NCBI RefSeq assembly: GCF_004000785.1
Contig: NZ_BILX01000072.1
Span: 1 to 33,362 of the forward strand
Reading direction: 5' to 3'
DNA: 33,362 bases
Origin: Paenibacillus ehimensis NBRC 15659
GTDB lineage: Bacteria > Bacillota > Bacilli > Paenibacillales > NBRC-103111
Positions 1 through 8,322 of the stretch are shown here, piece by piece. A model generated the notes under the pieces. That model had not been told where the DNA came from. It did not search any database and saw only the letters and a list, made by a program, of their open reading frames with translations. The first letter of the stretch is position 1. The number at the start of each line of letters is the position of its first letter. Made by a program: the position numbers and the translations under genes.

Positions 1-44
1 GGGGGGGGGGGGACAGCCAGTGCAAGACGCGAACTGTAAATCGC

Positions 45-707
45 CTATTCGAATTTCCAGCCGCGAGTAAAGTTCAATACCTCTTCGACTGTTTCATTTT
101 TCCCGGCTGAATTGATTTTTTCGTCCAGATCGGACAGCGCTTCAAAGCTTTTTGCTTTTTGAAAATAGATGCTGGCGACCGGGAACGGAGTGGTTCCCTG
201 CTCTCCAGCACCCGTGATATATTCGGCAATGATAATAACATCCTTGAGACCGTCCTGATTCAAATCTTTGAAAGATACGGCACGAATCCTTTCAAACGAC
301 GGCCATTCATTTCCGTTAAATTCAGGGAATGAATATATTATATTTCCTTGTTCATTGGCCAAGTAGAAAGAAGCCTTGAATACGCCATCCTTTAGATGTT
401 TTCCGGAAATAAACTTTGCTTTTCCCCAATGATTCAGTTCAACCTCAAAGGACTGGTTTTCAATTACCTGCAACCCCTTCGCTACAAGGCTGTTAACCGT
501 TTCCTTAGGGCTTTCAGGCGAATCAAGGCTACTTACCGGCTCCGTAGCAGCAGGCTTATTTTCGCTGCGGGTTTCTGCCGGCCGAGGCACTGGGGCCTCG
601 TTATCGCTCCTTGAACTTGCATTACAACCAAAGCATGCGGAAAGCAGAACCAGGAATATGATTACTTTGTTCAATCGCTTCAATGTTTTGCGGATTGGGG
701 CTGGCAT
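45..707 (-). CDS. Lipoprotein, candidate immunity protein for the adjacent muramidase
   Basis: This 220-residue protein has a basic N-terminus, a hydrophobic stretch (about residues 14-27) and a lipobox-like FGC, so it should be exported and lipid-anchored. A Ser/Pro/Glu-rich spacer (about 30-70) is followed by a beta-rich domain with an FG-GAP/EF-hand-like loop, DLNQDGLKD, near residues 148-156. I do not recognise the family. The start lies only 6 nt after the stop of the upstream muramidase gene on the same strand, so the two are almost certainly co-transcribed. A surface-anchored partner directly downstream of a wall-degrading effector is the expected place for an immunity protein. That role is inferred from position only. 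The 44 bases after the stop, up to the window edge, are too few to show a terminator. Confidence 0.6.
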   Translation of the reverse strand: MPAPIRKTLKRLNKVIIFLVLLSACFGCNASSRSDNEAPVPRPAETRSENKPAATEPVSSLDSPESPKETVNSLVAKGLQVIENQSFEVELNHWGKAKFISGKHLKDGVFKASFYLANEQGNIIYSFPEFNGNEWPSFERIRAVSFKDLNQDGLKDVIIIAEYITGAGEQGTTPFPVASIYFQKAKSFEALSDLDEKINSAGKNETVEEVLNFTRGWKFE

Positions 708-713
708 AAGCGG

Positions 714-2009
714 TTAACCTGCCTTTCGATATGTTTCCATTGCTTTTTCCATTTTTTCGGTATAAGCGTCTACTTGACCGCTTCCATTGTATTGCGTAAC
801 AAAACTTCTTAGATCGTTATTTTTTAAAGCTTTCAGCAATTTTCCACCATTATATCCTCTCATAAAATGGATCATGCCATTGATCTGTTGCTCATGACCT
901 CGGTTAAAGTCGTCAAACATCTCCCTAGCCGAATGGTAACCTGCCTGCTTATAGTTGAAGCCCATAATTTGCCCCATTCCCATACTGATCGCTTCATAAG
1001 CCGCTGATTCTTTTAGCTTTTTGGCAAATTCAAACGCTGCATATTCACCCATTTGAGAGCCTGTATGCACCATTTTCCATTCATGCTTTACACTTTCCCT
1101 GAATTTATGCCCTTTCCATCTTGCTTCGGAACTCCATGTGAACAACTCCTTATACCCGGCTCGATCAACGAATTGATGGTTTTCGAAACGTATCTTCAAC
1201 TTTCCATCCACAAAGCCGGAGCCGCTTGATTCTACGAGGATTACAGCTGCTAGAACGTTTGCGTCGACCCCGAGTTCTTGGGCATTCGTCTGAATAATTC
1301 CTCCATATTTTCTTTTGAATTCAGCAATAGATCCGATGGCTTGTCGATCTCCGGTTTGAGGAGGTTGCTTCACGCCTGCATTCGCTGGCGGCGCAATCGG
1401 AGGAACAACCGGCTTTGGCATGGGCAAAGGATATTTCGCCATAATCGTCTGAGCTTCCTTGCTGTAATTGTTTTTTGCAGCCTCAACAAGCTCTGGGGTA
1501 AGACTCATATCTTTTCCATCCACCATGCGTTTATCGTTCGCAGCATACCATTTTGCCGTTAAATCATTTAATCGCTCCGCATCTTGCGGTGACGTTTTTT
1601 TGATTCTATCAATCATCTCCAGCTTTTCGCGAATCCCGTTCCCCGCCTCAGCCGCAGCCTTCATCGCACGCACGTTCCCGTCTTCGTTGGCTTCCATCCA
1701 GCGCACTGTCTGCTTTTGCATTTGCTCTTGCGCCCACGGGGGCATCTTCTCCATTTCACGCAGCTTGTCTCTCAGCCCGTCAGCCAGCTCCTTTGCCTTT
1801 CTCATGCCCTCCTTGTCGCCGCTCGCTTCCGCAATGTACCAGGCTTCTTTATACTTCTGGAGCCATTCCTTAGCCCATTCGGGATAGACCAGCTTCAATT
1901 GCTTCTGCTCTGCCTCCAAGTCAAAGGACTGCGCTTTTCTTCGGGCATTGGCGGCCATAAGCGATCTCAACAATGGCGTCGGGCCGAAAGTTGGTTCTTT
2001 CCATTTCAT
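714..2009 (-). CDS. N-acetylmuramidase effector with helical repeat adaptor
   Basis: The 431-residue product probably cleaves peptidoglycan glycan strands. I place the start at the ATG at 2009, not 2024, because a GAGGGGG ribosome binding site sits 6 nt upstream. Residues 42-137 form two tandem helical repeats, opening with YPEWA and PPWAQEQ, which are also present in the VgrG-like protein of this cluster. A Pro-rich linker (about 194-216) joins them to a C-terminal domain (about 225-428) of the N-acetylmuramidase (DUF3380) type. Key blocks are VESSG with candidate catalytic Glu260, RFENHQF, GMGQIMG and QYNGSG. There is no signal peptide, so export would need the injection apparatus. The N-terminus MKWKEPTF matches a short stretch at 8042-8019. 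A lipoprotein gene follows 6 nt downstream. I am confident of the muramidase fold; delivery by the apparatus is inferred. Confidence 0.82.
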   Translation of the reverse strand: MKWKEPTFGPTPLLRSLMAANARRKAQSFDLEAEQKQLKLVYPEWAKEWLQKYKEAWYIAEASGDKEGMRKAKELADGLRDKLREMEKMPPWAQEQMQKQTVRWMEANEDGNVRAMKAAAEAGNGIREKLEMIDRIKKTSPQDAERLNDLTAKWYAANDKRMVDGKDMSLTPELVEAAKNNYSKEAQTIMAKYPLPMPKPVVPPIAPPANAGVKQPPQTGDRQAIGSIAEFKRKYGGIIQTNAQELGVDANVLAAVILVESSGSGFVDGKLKIRFENHQFVDRAGYKELFTWSSEARWKGHKFRESVKHEWKMVHTGSQMGEYAAFEFAKKLKESAAYEAISMGMGQIMGFNYKQAGYHSAREMFDDFNRGHEQQINGMIHFMRGYNGGKLLKALKNNDLRSFVTQYNGSGQVDAYTEKMEKAMETYRKAG

Positions 2010-2060
2010 CGCTATCCCCCTCATCGTTACTTTCGGTTCATCTCGTTAAGCTCTTGAAAA

Positions 2061-3473
2061 TCAAAATACTCGCACTTCCGACATGCAAGTATCCGAATAC
2101 TTGTCTCCCTTTTCCACTTCGAGAATGGTCAGTTTTATAAATGATGTTTTGATTTTCTTGCTAAAATTCATCTGTATAAAAGAAGCGTCAAGAACCTCGG
2201 AGCTTCCGTCTGAAAACTCAGCCTTCAGACTCTTAACCCTGTTGTTAGCTTTGAAAGTATGTAGCGATTGCGCCAAGCCATTGATAAGATCAATGCCGGA
2301 GACTTCTTGAAGCGTTCCAAAATCCAGAGTGACTGTTTCTCCGATCCCGTCTCCCTTCGTGCCCTCGCACCACCCGGTCTTTGTATTCCCATCCGTAAGT
2401 TGATTGGCATTGTACGATATTTTGTTCTCGTCCGGTAGCGTAGAAGAAGCAGTAACTCTTTTGACAGGGATGCTCTTCTTCACGTCTATGAACGGCGTTG
2501 ACGAGCGAATCCATTGCAGCGGAGCACTTTCAAATCCAATCCGTTGAAATCCATCTTCGAGCTTCGTTTTCTGTTGGGTTTGCATGTTTAATTGAAAAAT
2601 GTTTCGATCCTGATCAGCATAGACGAGCATTAGGCCATCCGGGGAAATGACCGGAGACAACATCGATTGGCCAAGCGGTTTCCGTTCCTCGCTTTCAATT
2701 GTCAACAAGTAGGTCGTATCCCGATCTGCCGTATAAATCAGCTTGTCCTCGGCAAACCATTGGTGAATGTGGACCTCCTTAGAGCCTACGTTTATCTTCT
2801 TGATGATCTTGTTATTCGCGATGTCAAACAGGATAAGATTGGCCTCATCATCGCTAAAGCACAGTTTACTGCCATCAGGGGAAATTTTCCATACGGCTAT
2901 AGAATACATATCACGTTTAACTAGTGACAGTTTTGTCTTTTCATTTTCCTTGGCTCGAAATAGATAAATGTCCCCATTCTCCTCAAACAGATATTGGTTG
3001 AGATCAGGTGACAGCGCATAATCTTTATGAGGCAATTGAAATTGCAGCTCGATTTGATGCGAAAGAAAGTTATAGATTTGCGCAGAAATGCTGTGTCTTT
3101 GATGCGATAAATTCAATAACAATATTTTCTTTCCATCTTGCGAAATTCCGCCGACATAAGAAATTCCATCTTGAGGCATATCCTTGTTATCTTTCATGAA
3201 AAAACTTGTAAAACCATCGATATAAACGAAGCTTTCTTCATCACCTGCTTTTTTTACATAATGTATCATTTCATTATCATTTTCCCCGCGGAACAGGAGC
3301 CAATCAAATAACTTCTCTTGAGGAGCATTAGCATCTTTAGCTTCCTTTTTCTGCTCCGTTGAAGTGCTATCGGCATGAGTTGGTTCCATGTCTGATTTTT
3401 TGCTAACATCTCCGTGGTTAAAACATCCCGTTAGCAATAACAAAACCACACCAATAGCAATAATCCTCACCAT
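2061..3473 (-). CDS. Lipoprotein: beta-propeller plus discoidin-like glycan-binding domain
   Basis: The 470-residue product starts at the ATG at 3473, where GGGAG lies 5 nt upstream; the longer reading from 3500 has no better site. It opens with a lipoprotein signal peptide ending LLLLTGC. After a charged low-complexity spacer come TolB/WD40-like blades with repeated SPDG motifs (ISPDGSKL, ISPDGLML). The last roughly 130 residues contain LTDGNTKTGW and LDFG, typical of the F5/8 (discoidin) fold and close to the NADase-type glycan-binding domain. It sits between the VgrG-like spike gene (38 nt upstream) and the muramidase gene. It could bind cell-wall glycan and shield it from the transpeptidase-like domain of the spike, acting as immunity, or it could be a surface component of the apparatus. 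Both roles are inferred. Confidence 0.68.
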   Translation of the reverse strand: MVRIIAIGVVLLLLTGCFNHGDVSKKSDMEPTHADSTSTEQKKEAKDANAPQEKLFDWLLFRGENDNEMIHYVKKAGDEESFVYIDGFTSFFMKDNKDMPQDGISYVGGISQDGKKILLLNLSHQRHSISAQIYNFLSHQIELQFQLPHKDYALSPDLNQYLFEENGDIYLFRAKENEKTKLSLVKRDMYSIAVWKISPDGSKLCFSDDEANLILFDIANNKIIKKINVGSKEVHIHQWFAEDKLIYTADRDTTYLLTIESEERKPLGQSMLSPVISPDGLMLVYADQDRNIFQLNMQTQQKTKLEDGFQRIGFESAPLQWIRSSTPFIDVKKSIPVKRVTASSTLPDENKISYNANQLTDGNTKTGWCEGTKGDGIGETVTLDFGTLQEVSGIDLINGLAQSLHTFKANNRVKSLKAEFSDGSSEVLDASFIQMNFSKKIKTSFIKLTILEVEKGDKYSDTCMSEVRVF

Positions 3474-3510
3474 TCTCACTCCCTCTAAGCAAATTCGCAC
3501 ACAAAAGCCC

Positions 3511-6396
3511 CTATTTTCTATCTGAACGATCTAAAATAACTAATCCCACTAAATCTTTAGGTTTGTCATTGAGCGAGCTTTTCACTACCCCGACCGCTAT
3601 TAAAAATTGGACATACTCATCTTTATGAACAATTAAACAGCCCACGGATGTTGGCTTGCCTGGAGTATCGGTGTTGTATCCCTTATGAACGTTAATCCCG
3701 GTAGCCATACCCTCTTTTTTATTTTTCCCATAGGTCGCGGGCACTTTAGCGCCATTTCGAACACGTAAGGCTGGATATTGACCTGCGTGATACCCGCCAA
3801 TAAATTCATACACACCTTCCTTAGTGGTTGCGACTTCTGCATCATTCTCATCATCAGGCAAGGTACTTGCGTTTACGCTGGTATATTTAATCTCACCATG
3901 GATTACTACAATGACAATGGCACCGAATCTTCCGTTTTTATGATGAACTGCCTGCGGACGGCTGTATGAACCATCGCCTTCAAAGAAAAATACTAGCGGC
4001 GCGTTGCTATTTTTCGCCAGCATTTTTTTAATCTCTCCATGATTCGTATACTCGTTGATCCTATACATTGCCCTTGCTTGATTTCCGCCATAATTCTTTT
4101 GCTTGACATAGGCATCAATTTTTGTTTTGGCCACGATATATTTGCCGTTATCACTTACATTCCCCGGGGCAGGTGCAGGCTCAGGTCCTTTCGGAGGTTG
4201 CGCAGGACTTCCCGGTGCTGGCTTGGCAGGCGGTGAGCCTGCGCTGCTATGAGGCTTCGGCCAAGGCAGAATCCCGTGCGCCACCTGATATGCATAAGCT
4301 TCCAGCAGCTCTCTCGTATGGACCTTCCCGGCGAGGCCGTACTTGACTGAAAAATCATACAGCGCATTATTCAACGAGGAATCCCATTCATCCTTCACAT
4401 CCAGATTATAGTTAAAGTCGTTCGGGAATTTCTTGGCCAACAGGTTCAAGCTCTCCCGCGCCGCGCGATGGCTGACGCCATATTTGGCCCTTAACTCGTC
4501 GGCGGATTTGGAGATTGCCGCCGGGTCCTCCGTCGTCAGCTTGTTTTTCGCGTCCGCATATCGCTGCGTCAATTCCTCCAGCCGGTTCGCGTCCTTGTAA
4601 GACTCCGCAGAGCTGTTTCGGATCAGCGCAATCATCTGTACTTTGTCCCGGAGAGAATTCGCAGCGCCATGGTAATAATCCTGACCCGCTTTATTGCCCG
4701 CGGCATGCGCTTCATACCACTTCTCGGTATTCTCGTTCATCTGCTCCTGCGCCCACGGCGGCATAGCATGGATCTCGTCGATCTTGTCGCGGATCTTCTT
4801 CGCGTTCGCAGCCGCTGCCTTCATGCCCTTCTCGTCGCCGGCCGCCTTAGCGCGGTAGTAATCGGCTTTATACTTCAACAGCAGCGGCTGCGCCCAGCCC
4901 GGGTAGTTGCTGCCTTCGTTCATCTCCTGCTGCAGCGATGCATAAGCCGCGACTTCTTCGTCGGGAAGCGGTGCCGTCAGGACACGCGAGCCTTTGATAT
5001 GATTTTCCCCGTCCAGGCGGATATGGCTTGTCTTCGACGACACGCTGATTTCTTTCGCTGCCGTAATTTCAAGCTGCTTGCCGCGCATGACCAGATCTTC
5101 GCCCGCTGTGAAAACCATGCTGCCTTTGCTGTACAATTCGACGCCCGTCTCTTCGTTCAGCTTGACGAAGAAGTTGTCCCCCCTCGAGGTCAGCGCCGTC
5201 TCTTTCACGGCAAAACGCGCTTCCTTACTTCCTCTGGTGCGCAGCCGCTTCGTATGAGGTTCGCTGATCATATCGCCGGCGCGGATATGTTTTCTCAGAG
5301 AATGACTGACGACCGCGTCTTTTTCTTCACGGGATGGAAAATACAGATGAACCGCATCGCCAAGCTCGGGCATGCAGTGCCAACCGACCCCGTTGTCGCT
5401 GGTATAATACGTAGGATAAGGAAACCAGCAGGCGGTATCTTTATTCTGTTTTGGATCGATATTCAGATGCACCCGGACATTTTCGTCCTTCACCTCGATC
5501 ACTTTTCCCTCCAGAGAGATTCCGGTTAGGTATGGGTTGAAAGCACGGCTTCGCTGCAGGCCGGATTCGGGGACTAATACATAGTCGTACTTCAACACTT
5601 GACGCTTGATGCTCGCAGTAGCCCGCTCGATTACCAAAGCCTTGTTTCGGAACAGAACGACATCCCCTATTTCGAAGTATTGATCCGATTCCACCTCGTA
5701 ATACAGGAACTCCCGTTCGTTTACATCTCCCCAGTGGGCGTTCGCGATCGCTTTGCCCGATTCCGCGACGTGTCTTCCCGTTAAATAGTTGCTTCCCTTT
5801 AAAGTGCCCTTGACTTCCCCACGCGAAATGCCGAACCAGAACCTGGGTTTGTCCGAAGTAACGTCCGCCACCAAGCCTGTATAAAACCGGGAAGCCAGTC
5901 TCCTCAAAAACTGCCAATCCGTTTCGCGATACTGGAGCGTAAACTCGTTCAAGGCCCGGCTGCCCGCGGCCAAGTCGATAAAATCCGATTGCGCATACTC
6001 CCCGATCACTTCGCGAATCATTTCCGTGTAAGTCATATCCTGGTTTTGGAAAGAGCGGCTCCGGACAACCTTGTCCATTTTATAAGAGTGGGACAAGCCT
6101 TTCACAATCATATGATAGTTGCCGCTGCTGAAACGGATTTCAAGCTCGGTTACCGTTCCTTTGAACAGACAGCGGACTTCTTCCTCTCCGTCCATCTGAA
6201 ATACTTCGATATGTTCTCTGAATTGAGCCAGATCCGGATATTTCTTTTGATGGTCGTCCGATACGACAGCTTTAAGATACACTTCTCCGTGGCCGCCGAC
6301 CTTTTTGACAAGCTTAAAATCCAGCAGCGCCACAATATCGTAAGGCGCCGTTATTTTCAAATCGCCGTACGTCACGGCGCTCATCTGCATGACCAC
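3511..6396 (-). CDS. VgrG-like spike with C-terminal L,D-transpeptidase-like effector domain
   Basis: This 961-residue protein begins at a GTG with GAGGGGG 8 nt upstream. Residues 1-290 resemble the gp27-like base of VgrG/phage late control D, including the characteristic LQYRETDWQFLRRL. Residues 295-370 look like the gp5 OB-fold (GDAVHLYFP), and 400-470 are beta-rich, as expected for the spike needle. Residues 498-593 are two helical repeats (YPGWA, PPWAQEQ) shared with the muramidase effector. A region of unknown function and a Pro/Ala-rich linker (713-745) follow. The C-terminal domain (750-961) ends with His904, then Ser917-x-Gly919-Cys920, the order of the YkuD-type L,D-transpeptidase active site. 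The protein is therefore probably the spike and a cell-wall-modifying toxin in one chain. The DUF4280 tip gene is 32 nt upstream. The spike call is firm; the enzyme call is moderate. Confidence 0.8.
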   Translation of the reverse strand: MVMQMSAVTYGDLKITAPYDIVALLDFKLVKKVGGHGEVYLKAVVSDDHQKKYPDLAQFREHIEVFQMDGEEEVRCLFKGTVTELEIRFSSGNYHMIVKGLSHSYKMDKVVRSRSFQNQDMTYTEMIREVIGEYAQSDFIDLAAGSRALNEFTLQYRETDWQFLRRLASRFYTGLVADVTSDKPRFWFGISRGEVKGTLKGSNYLTGRHVAESGKAIANAHWGDVNEREFLYYEVESDQYFEIGDVVLFRNKALVIERATASIKRQVLKYDYVLVPESGLQRSRAFNPYLTGISLEGKVIEVKDENVRVHLNIDPKQNKDTACWFPYPTYYTSDNGVGWHCMPELGDAVHLYFPSREEKDAVVSHSLRKHIRAGDMISEPHTKRLRTRGSKEARFAVKETALTSRGDNFFVKLNEETGVELYSKGSMVFTAGEDLVMRGKQLEITAAKEISVSSKTSHIRLDGENHIKGSRVLTAPLPDEEVAAYASLQQEMNEGSNYPGWAQPLLLKYKADYYRAKAAGDEKGMKAAAANAKKIRDKIDEIHAMPPWAQEQMNENTEKWYEAHAAGNKAGQDYYHGAANSLRDKVQMIALIRNSSAESYKDANRLEELTQRYADAKNKLTTEDPAAISKSADELRAKYGVSHRAARESLNLLAKKFPNDFNYNLDVKDEWDSSLNNALYDFSVKYGLAGKVHTRELLEAYAYQVAHGILPWPKPHSSAGSPPAKPAPGSPAQPPKGPEPAPAPGNVSDNGKYIVAKTKIDAYVKQKNYGGNQARAMYRINEYTNHGEIKKMLAKNSNAPLVFFFEGDGSYSRPQAVHHKNGRFGAIVIVVIHGEIKYTSVNASTLPDDENDAEVATTKEGVYEFIGGYHAGQYPALRVRNGAKVPATYGKNKKEGMATGINVHKGYNTDTPGKPTSVGCLIVHKDEYVQFLIAVGVVKSSLNDKPKDLVGLVILDRSDRK

Positions 6397-6428
6397 GCGA
6401 AAGCCCCCTCTCGAATCTCCTCAAAAGC

Positions 6429-6803
6429 CTATTGTCCATCGTTCACAATTGTAATTTTTCCGCACCACATGCACAGATTAGTAGAACAGTTCAAAAGAGC
6501 AGGGTAATGGTCTACCAACACATCCGTTTTTCCATCCAGCCAAGGCATCGTAATGACCGGTTTGCACGGCATTTTTTTGAGCTGCCCTTGATTGGCGGCC
6601 GTCGCGGAAGCGACTTCGGGATTGGACAGACTGCTGCACAAGCCAAAAGCAGGGATGTTGATCTCAGGCTTGAAATCCTGCACATTTCCCTGCAGCTTAT
6701 CGTTGATCGCTATTTTTCGTCCGGCCGGCGTTTTAAAATTCGCATTCGTGCTGCCATAGCTGCATTTAAGGGAAGCGCCTTCCACTACATAACTTGAACT
6801 CAC
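6429..6803 (-). CDS. DUF4280 PAAR-like spike tip protein
   Basis: The 124-residue protein starts at a GTG (6803) with a strong GAGGAGG 8 nt upstream. It reads SYVVEGASLKCSYG at the start, has conserved cysteines (CSYG, GLCSSL, MPCKP, LNCSTNLCMWCG) and carries PWLDGKTDVLVDHYPALL, all typical of the DUF4280 family. That family is PAAR-like and is thought to cap VgrG-type spikes in contractile injection systems of Bacillota and Bacteroidota. The gene lies between the Imm11-like gene (2 nt upstream) and the VgrG-like gene, which is the expected tip-plus-spike pairing. It has no signal peptide and no extra toxin domain, so it is a structural tip alone. The family call is secure; the position at the spike tip follows from family knowledge. 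Confidence 0.88.
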   Translation of the reverse strand: MSSSYVVEGASLKCSYGSTNANFKTPAGRKIAINDKLQGNVQDFKPEINIPAFGLCSSLSNPEVASATAANQGQLKKMPCKPVITMPWLDGKTDVLVDHYPALLNCSTNLCMWCGKITIVNDGQ

Positions 6804-6805
6804 AC

Positions 6806-7333
6806 TTAAAGCCTCCTCACGTCGATTTTTTTCAACCGTATTCCTTTCGGATTATACCTGAGGATGCTTTCCGCCACATCCAGATCGACTACGATGAAAT
6901 CTGCCATGCTATCGGAGATTTTGAATATTTTGTAATGTCCGACTTTCCTCGGATCAAGAACAGGCGTTTTGAACGAACCATTCTTATGCCATTCGCTCTC
7001 CTCCGACAGACACGCAAGCGTATCCGGCACCGTTATCCAATAGAACGTCTGTTTCATCGCCTTGATGTCGGCCAGAACAACCAGCTTATAATAGACGTGC
7101 GGCTGATACCGGTCGAAAATTGCCTTTAAAGCATCCGACACTAGTGGAATCGGCCTTTCGATAAAATCGATATATTCGCCTTTCCCTTGGGTATAAAACT
7201 GTAACACCGTTTGCTCCAGCGCTGCGCGGCCTTCTTCGTCCCGCAGCAAACGCGAATCCACGCTTTTGGCGATCCCGGCCGGTTCTTCAAACCCGGTAAT
7301 ACGTTCATCCTGAGCTAAGATATAATATTCCAT
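6806..7333 (-). CDS. Imm11-like (DUF1629-type) protein
   Basis: I take the ATG at 7333 as the start (175 residues), because the longer reading from 7462 runs back into the upstream gene and the product then begins cleanly as MEYYILAQDE. The chain has features I associate with the Imm11/DUF1629 family: RPIPLVSDALKAIF early, a central run ending in CLSEESEW, then HYKIFKISDSMADFIVV and a final AESILRYNPKGIRLKKI. Members often sit beside polymorphic toxins or injection-system spikes and are considered immunity or accessory proteins. Here it lies between an unknown helical protein and the DUF4280 tip gene, with its stop 2 nt before the tip start, which suggests translational coupling. It has no export signal and would act in the cytoplasm. 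Family assignment is moderate; no partner toxin is obvious. Confidence 0.55.
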   Translation of the reverse strand: MEYYILAQDERITGFEEPAGIAKSVDSRLLRDEEGRAALEQTVLQFYTQGKGEYIDFIERPIPLVSDALKAIFDRYQPHVYYKLVVLADIKAMKQTFYWITVPDTLACLSEESEWHKNGSFKTPVLDPRKVGHYKIFKISDSMADFIVVDLDVAESILRYNPKGIRLKKIDVRRL

Positions 7334-7352
7334 GGTAAAAATTCGCCCCTGC

Positions 7353-7964
7353 TCATAAAAAGAGACTTCCTTCCTGTACAGAATCGCCCTTGTATACAAC
7401 CTCACTAATGCCCTTATGCTCCCCCACCCGCACTTCCAGATCCGGTTCACGGGCAATTTCATCGAAATCTTTCAGTCGAATTGCATCAGCCATCGCCTGT
7501 TTGACCAATACGACAATCCATTGATTAAAGGCAGCGGCCGCCTCCAGTTTGATTCGTTCAATATCCGGCTTTACAATTTTGCCCATGTACTTTTTTCCGA
7601 GCTGCTCCAGTTCGTCTTCCAATGCATCCAAATATTTAAAGGCCCATCCCGAATCGTACGTTCCTCGGCATGGATATGTATCGAAATACCAGTCCTTGTC
7701 GAACGCCTCTACGACATGCTCGTGCTTTCTTTCCAATAGATAAGTGCGTCTCATGGAATAATTGATATACCCGATCTTTTCTTTTTGCCCCGCAGATTGC
7801 ATTTCTTTAATATTCAGACAAATACGGCGAAAAGACTCGATAAAATCCTTCGTCAACTCGTCTTTGCGGGAACGGTATTCTTCCTCCGCTTTTTCGATGT
7901 ACTCCTTCTGCTTGTCCTTGACGTAAGCTTCCAAAAAATGCTTCAAGGCCTCTTGTCTGGTCAT
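7353..7964 (-). CDS. Unknown helical protein of the spike cluster, possible loading adaptor
   Basis: I do not recognise this family. The ATG at 7964 has AAAGG 7 nt upstream and gives 203 residues beginning MTRQEALKHF. An in-frame ATG at 8042 would add 26 residues but has a weaker site. The first 120 residues are strongly charged and predicted helical (KDKQKEYIEKAEEEYRSRK, MRRTYLLERKH). The middle holds DKDWYFDTYPCRGTYDSGW, and a second helical part follows. There is no signal peptide or membrane segment. It is the first gene after the terminator near 8140 and is followed closely by the Imm11-like, DUF4280 and VgrG-like genes. A cytoplasmic adaptor that helps load the spike or an effector would fit that position, but nothing in the sequence proves it. 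Confidence 0.55.
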   Translation of the reverse strand: MTRQEALKHFLEAYVKDKQKEYIEKAEEEYRSRKDELTKDFIESFRRICLNIKEMQSAGQKEKIGYINYSMRRTYLLERKHEHVVEAFDKDWYFDTYPCRGTYDSGWAFKYLDALEDELEQLGKKYMGKIVKPDIERIKLEAAAAFNQWIVVLVKQAMADAIRLKDFDEIAREPDLEVRVGEHKGISEVVYKGDSVQEGSLFL

Positions 7965-8042
7965 ATAAGTACCTTTCTGCTTCAAGTTTGGCGCTGCTGC
8001 TCTAAAAGCAGCATAGAATGTATGTTCTTTCCATTTTATCAT
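7965..8042 (-). other. Possible N-terminal extension or relic of an effector 5' end
   Basis: This stretch reads in frame into the gene at 7353-7964 and begins MIKWKEHTFYAAFRAAA. The muramidase effector begins MKWKEPTFG, and the two share 13 identical bases (AAATGGAAAGAAC) right after the start, with a GGGAT stretch upstream in both. It may be a true N-terminal extension of the downstream protein, or the leftover start of another effector gene joined there by recombination. Confidence 0.4.
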
Positions 8043-8118
8043 GATCCCGGTTTCCGATTCTGTATGGTTTGACCCATTATTTGAAAAAGCTGCTGTTGTT
8101 GTAAGATCTTGCGGATAT

Positions 8119-8157
8119 AAAAAGCACCTGAAATCACCGTCAGGTGGTTTCAGGTGC
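8119..8157 (-). terminator. Rho-independent terminator
   Basis: A 15-bp stem (8124-8138 with 8143-8157, one wobble pair) with a 4-nt loop GTCA is followed, in the minus-strand direction, by five T (8119-8123). It lies downstream of the lipoprotein gene 8323-9453 and upstream of the spike cluster, so it separates the two transcription units. The remaining bases of the 7965-8322 gap show only a short direct repeat of TTACAAGG and no further gene. A weak promoter-like pair for the spike cluster (TTACAA, then AATAAT at 17 nt) follows the terminator near 8070-8100. Confidence 0.85.
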
Positions 8158-8322
8158 TCGCATTCTTTACCATGCAGGATTATCAACTGCTACATAGCAT
8201 CGCGCTTCGTGGCGCTAAGAAGCGTCCCCTTTCACTTGCATTTACAAGGTTACAAGGTTCAAAACATCCGATATACAATCGCCGCTATGCATTCTCAAAA
8301 CACCTTTGTCGTCCATCTTCGG

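Noticed and set aside
1..12. Run of 12 G at the window start
   Set aside because: It is at the contig edge and looks like a sequencing or assembly artefact, not a biological element.
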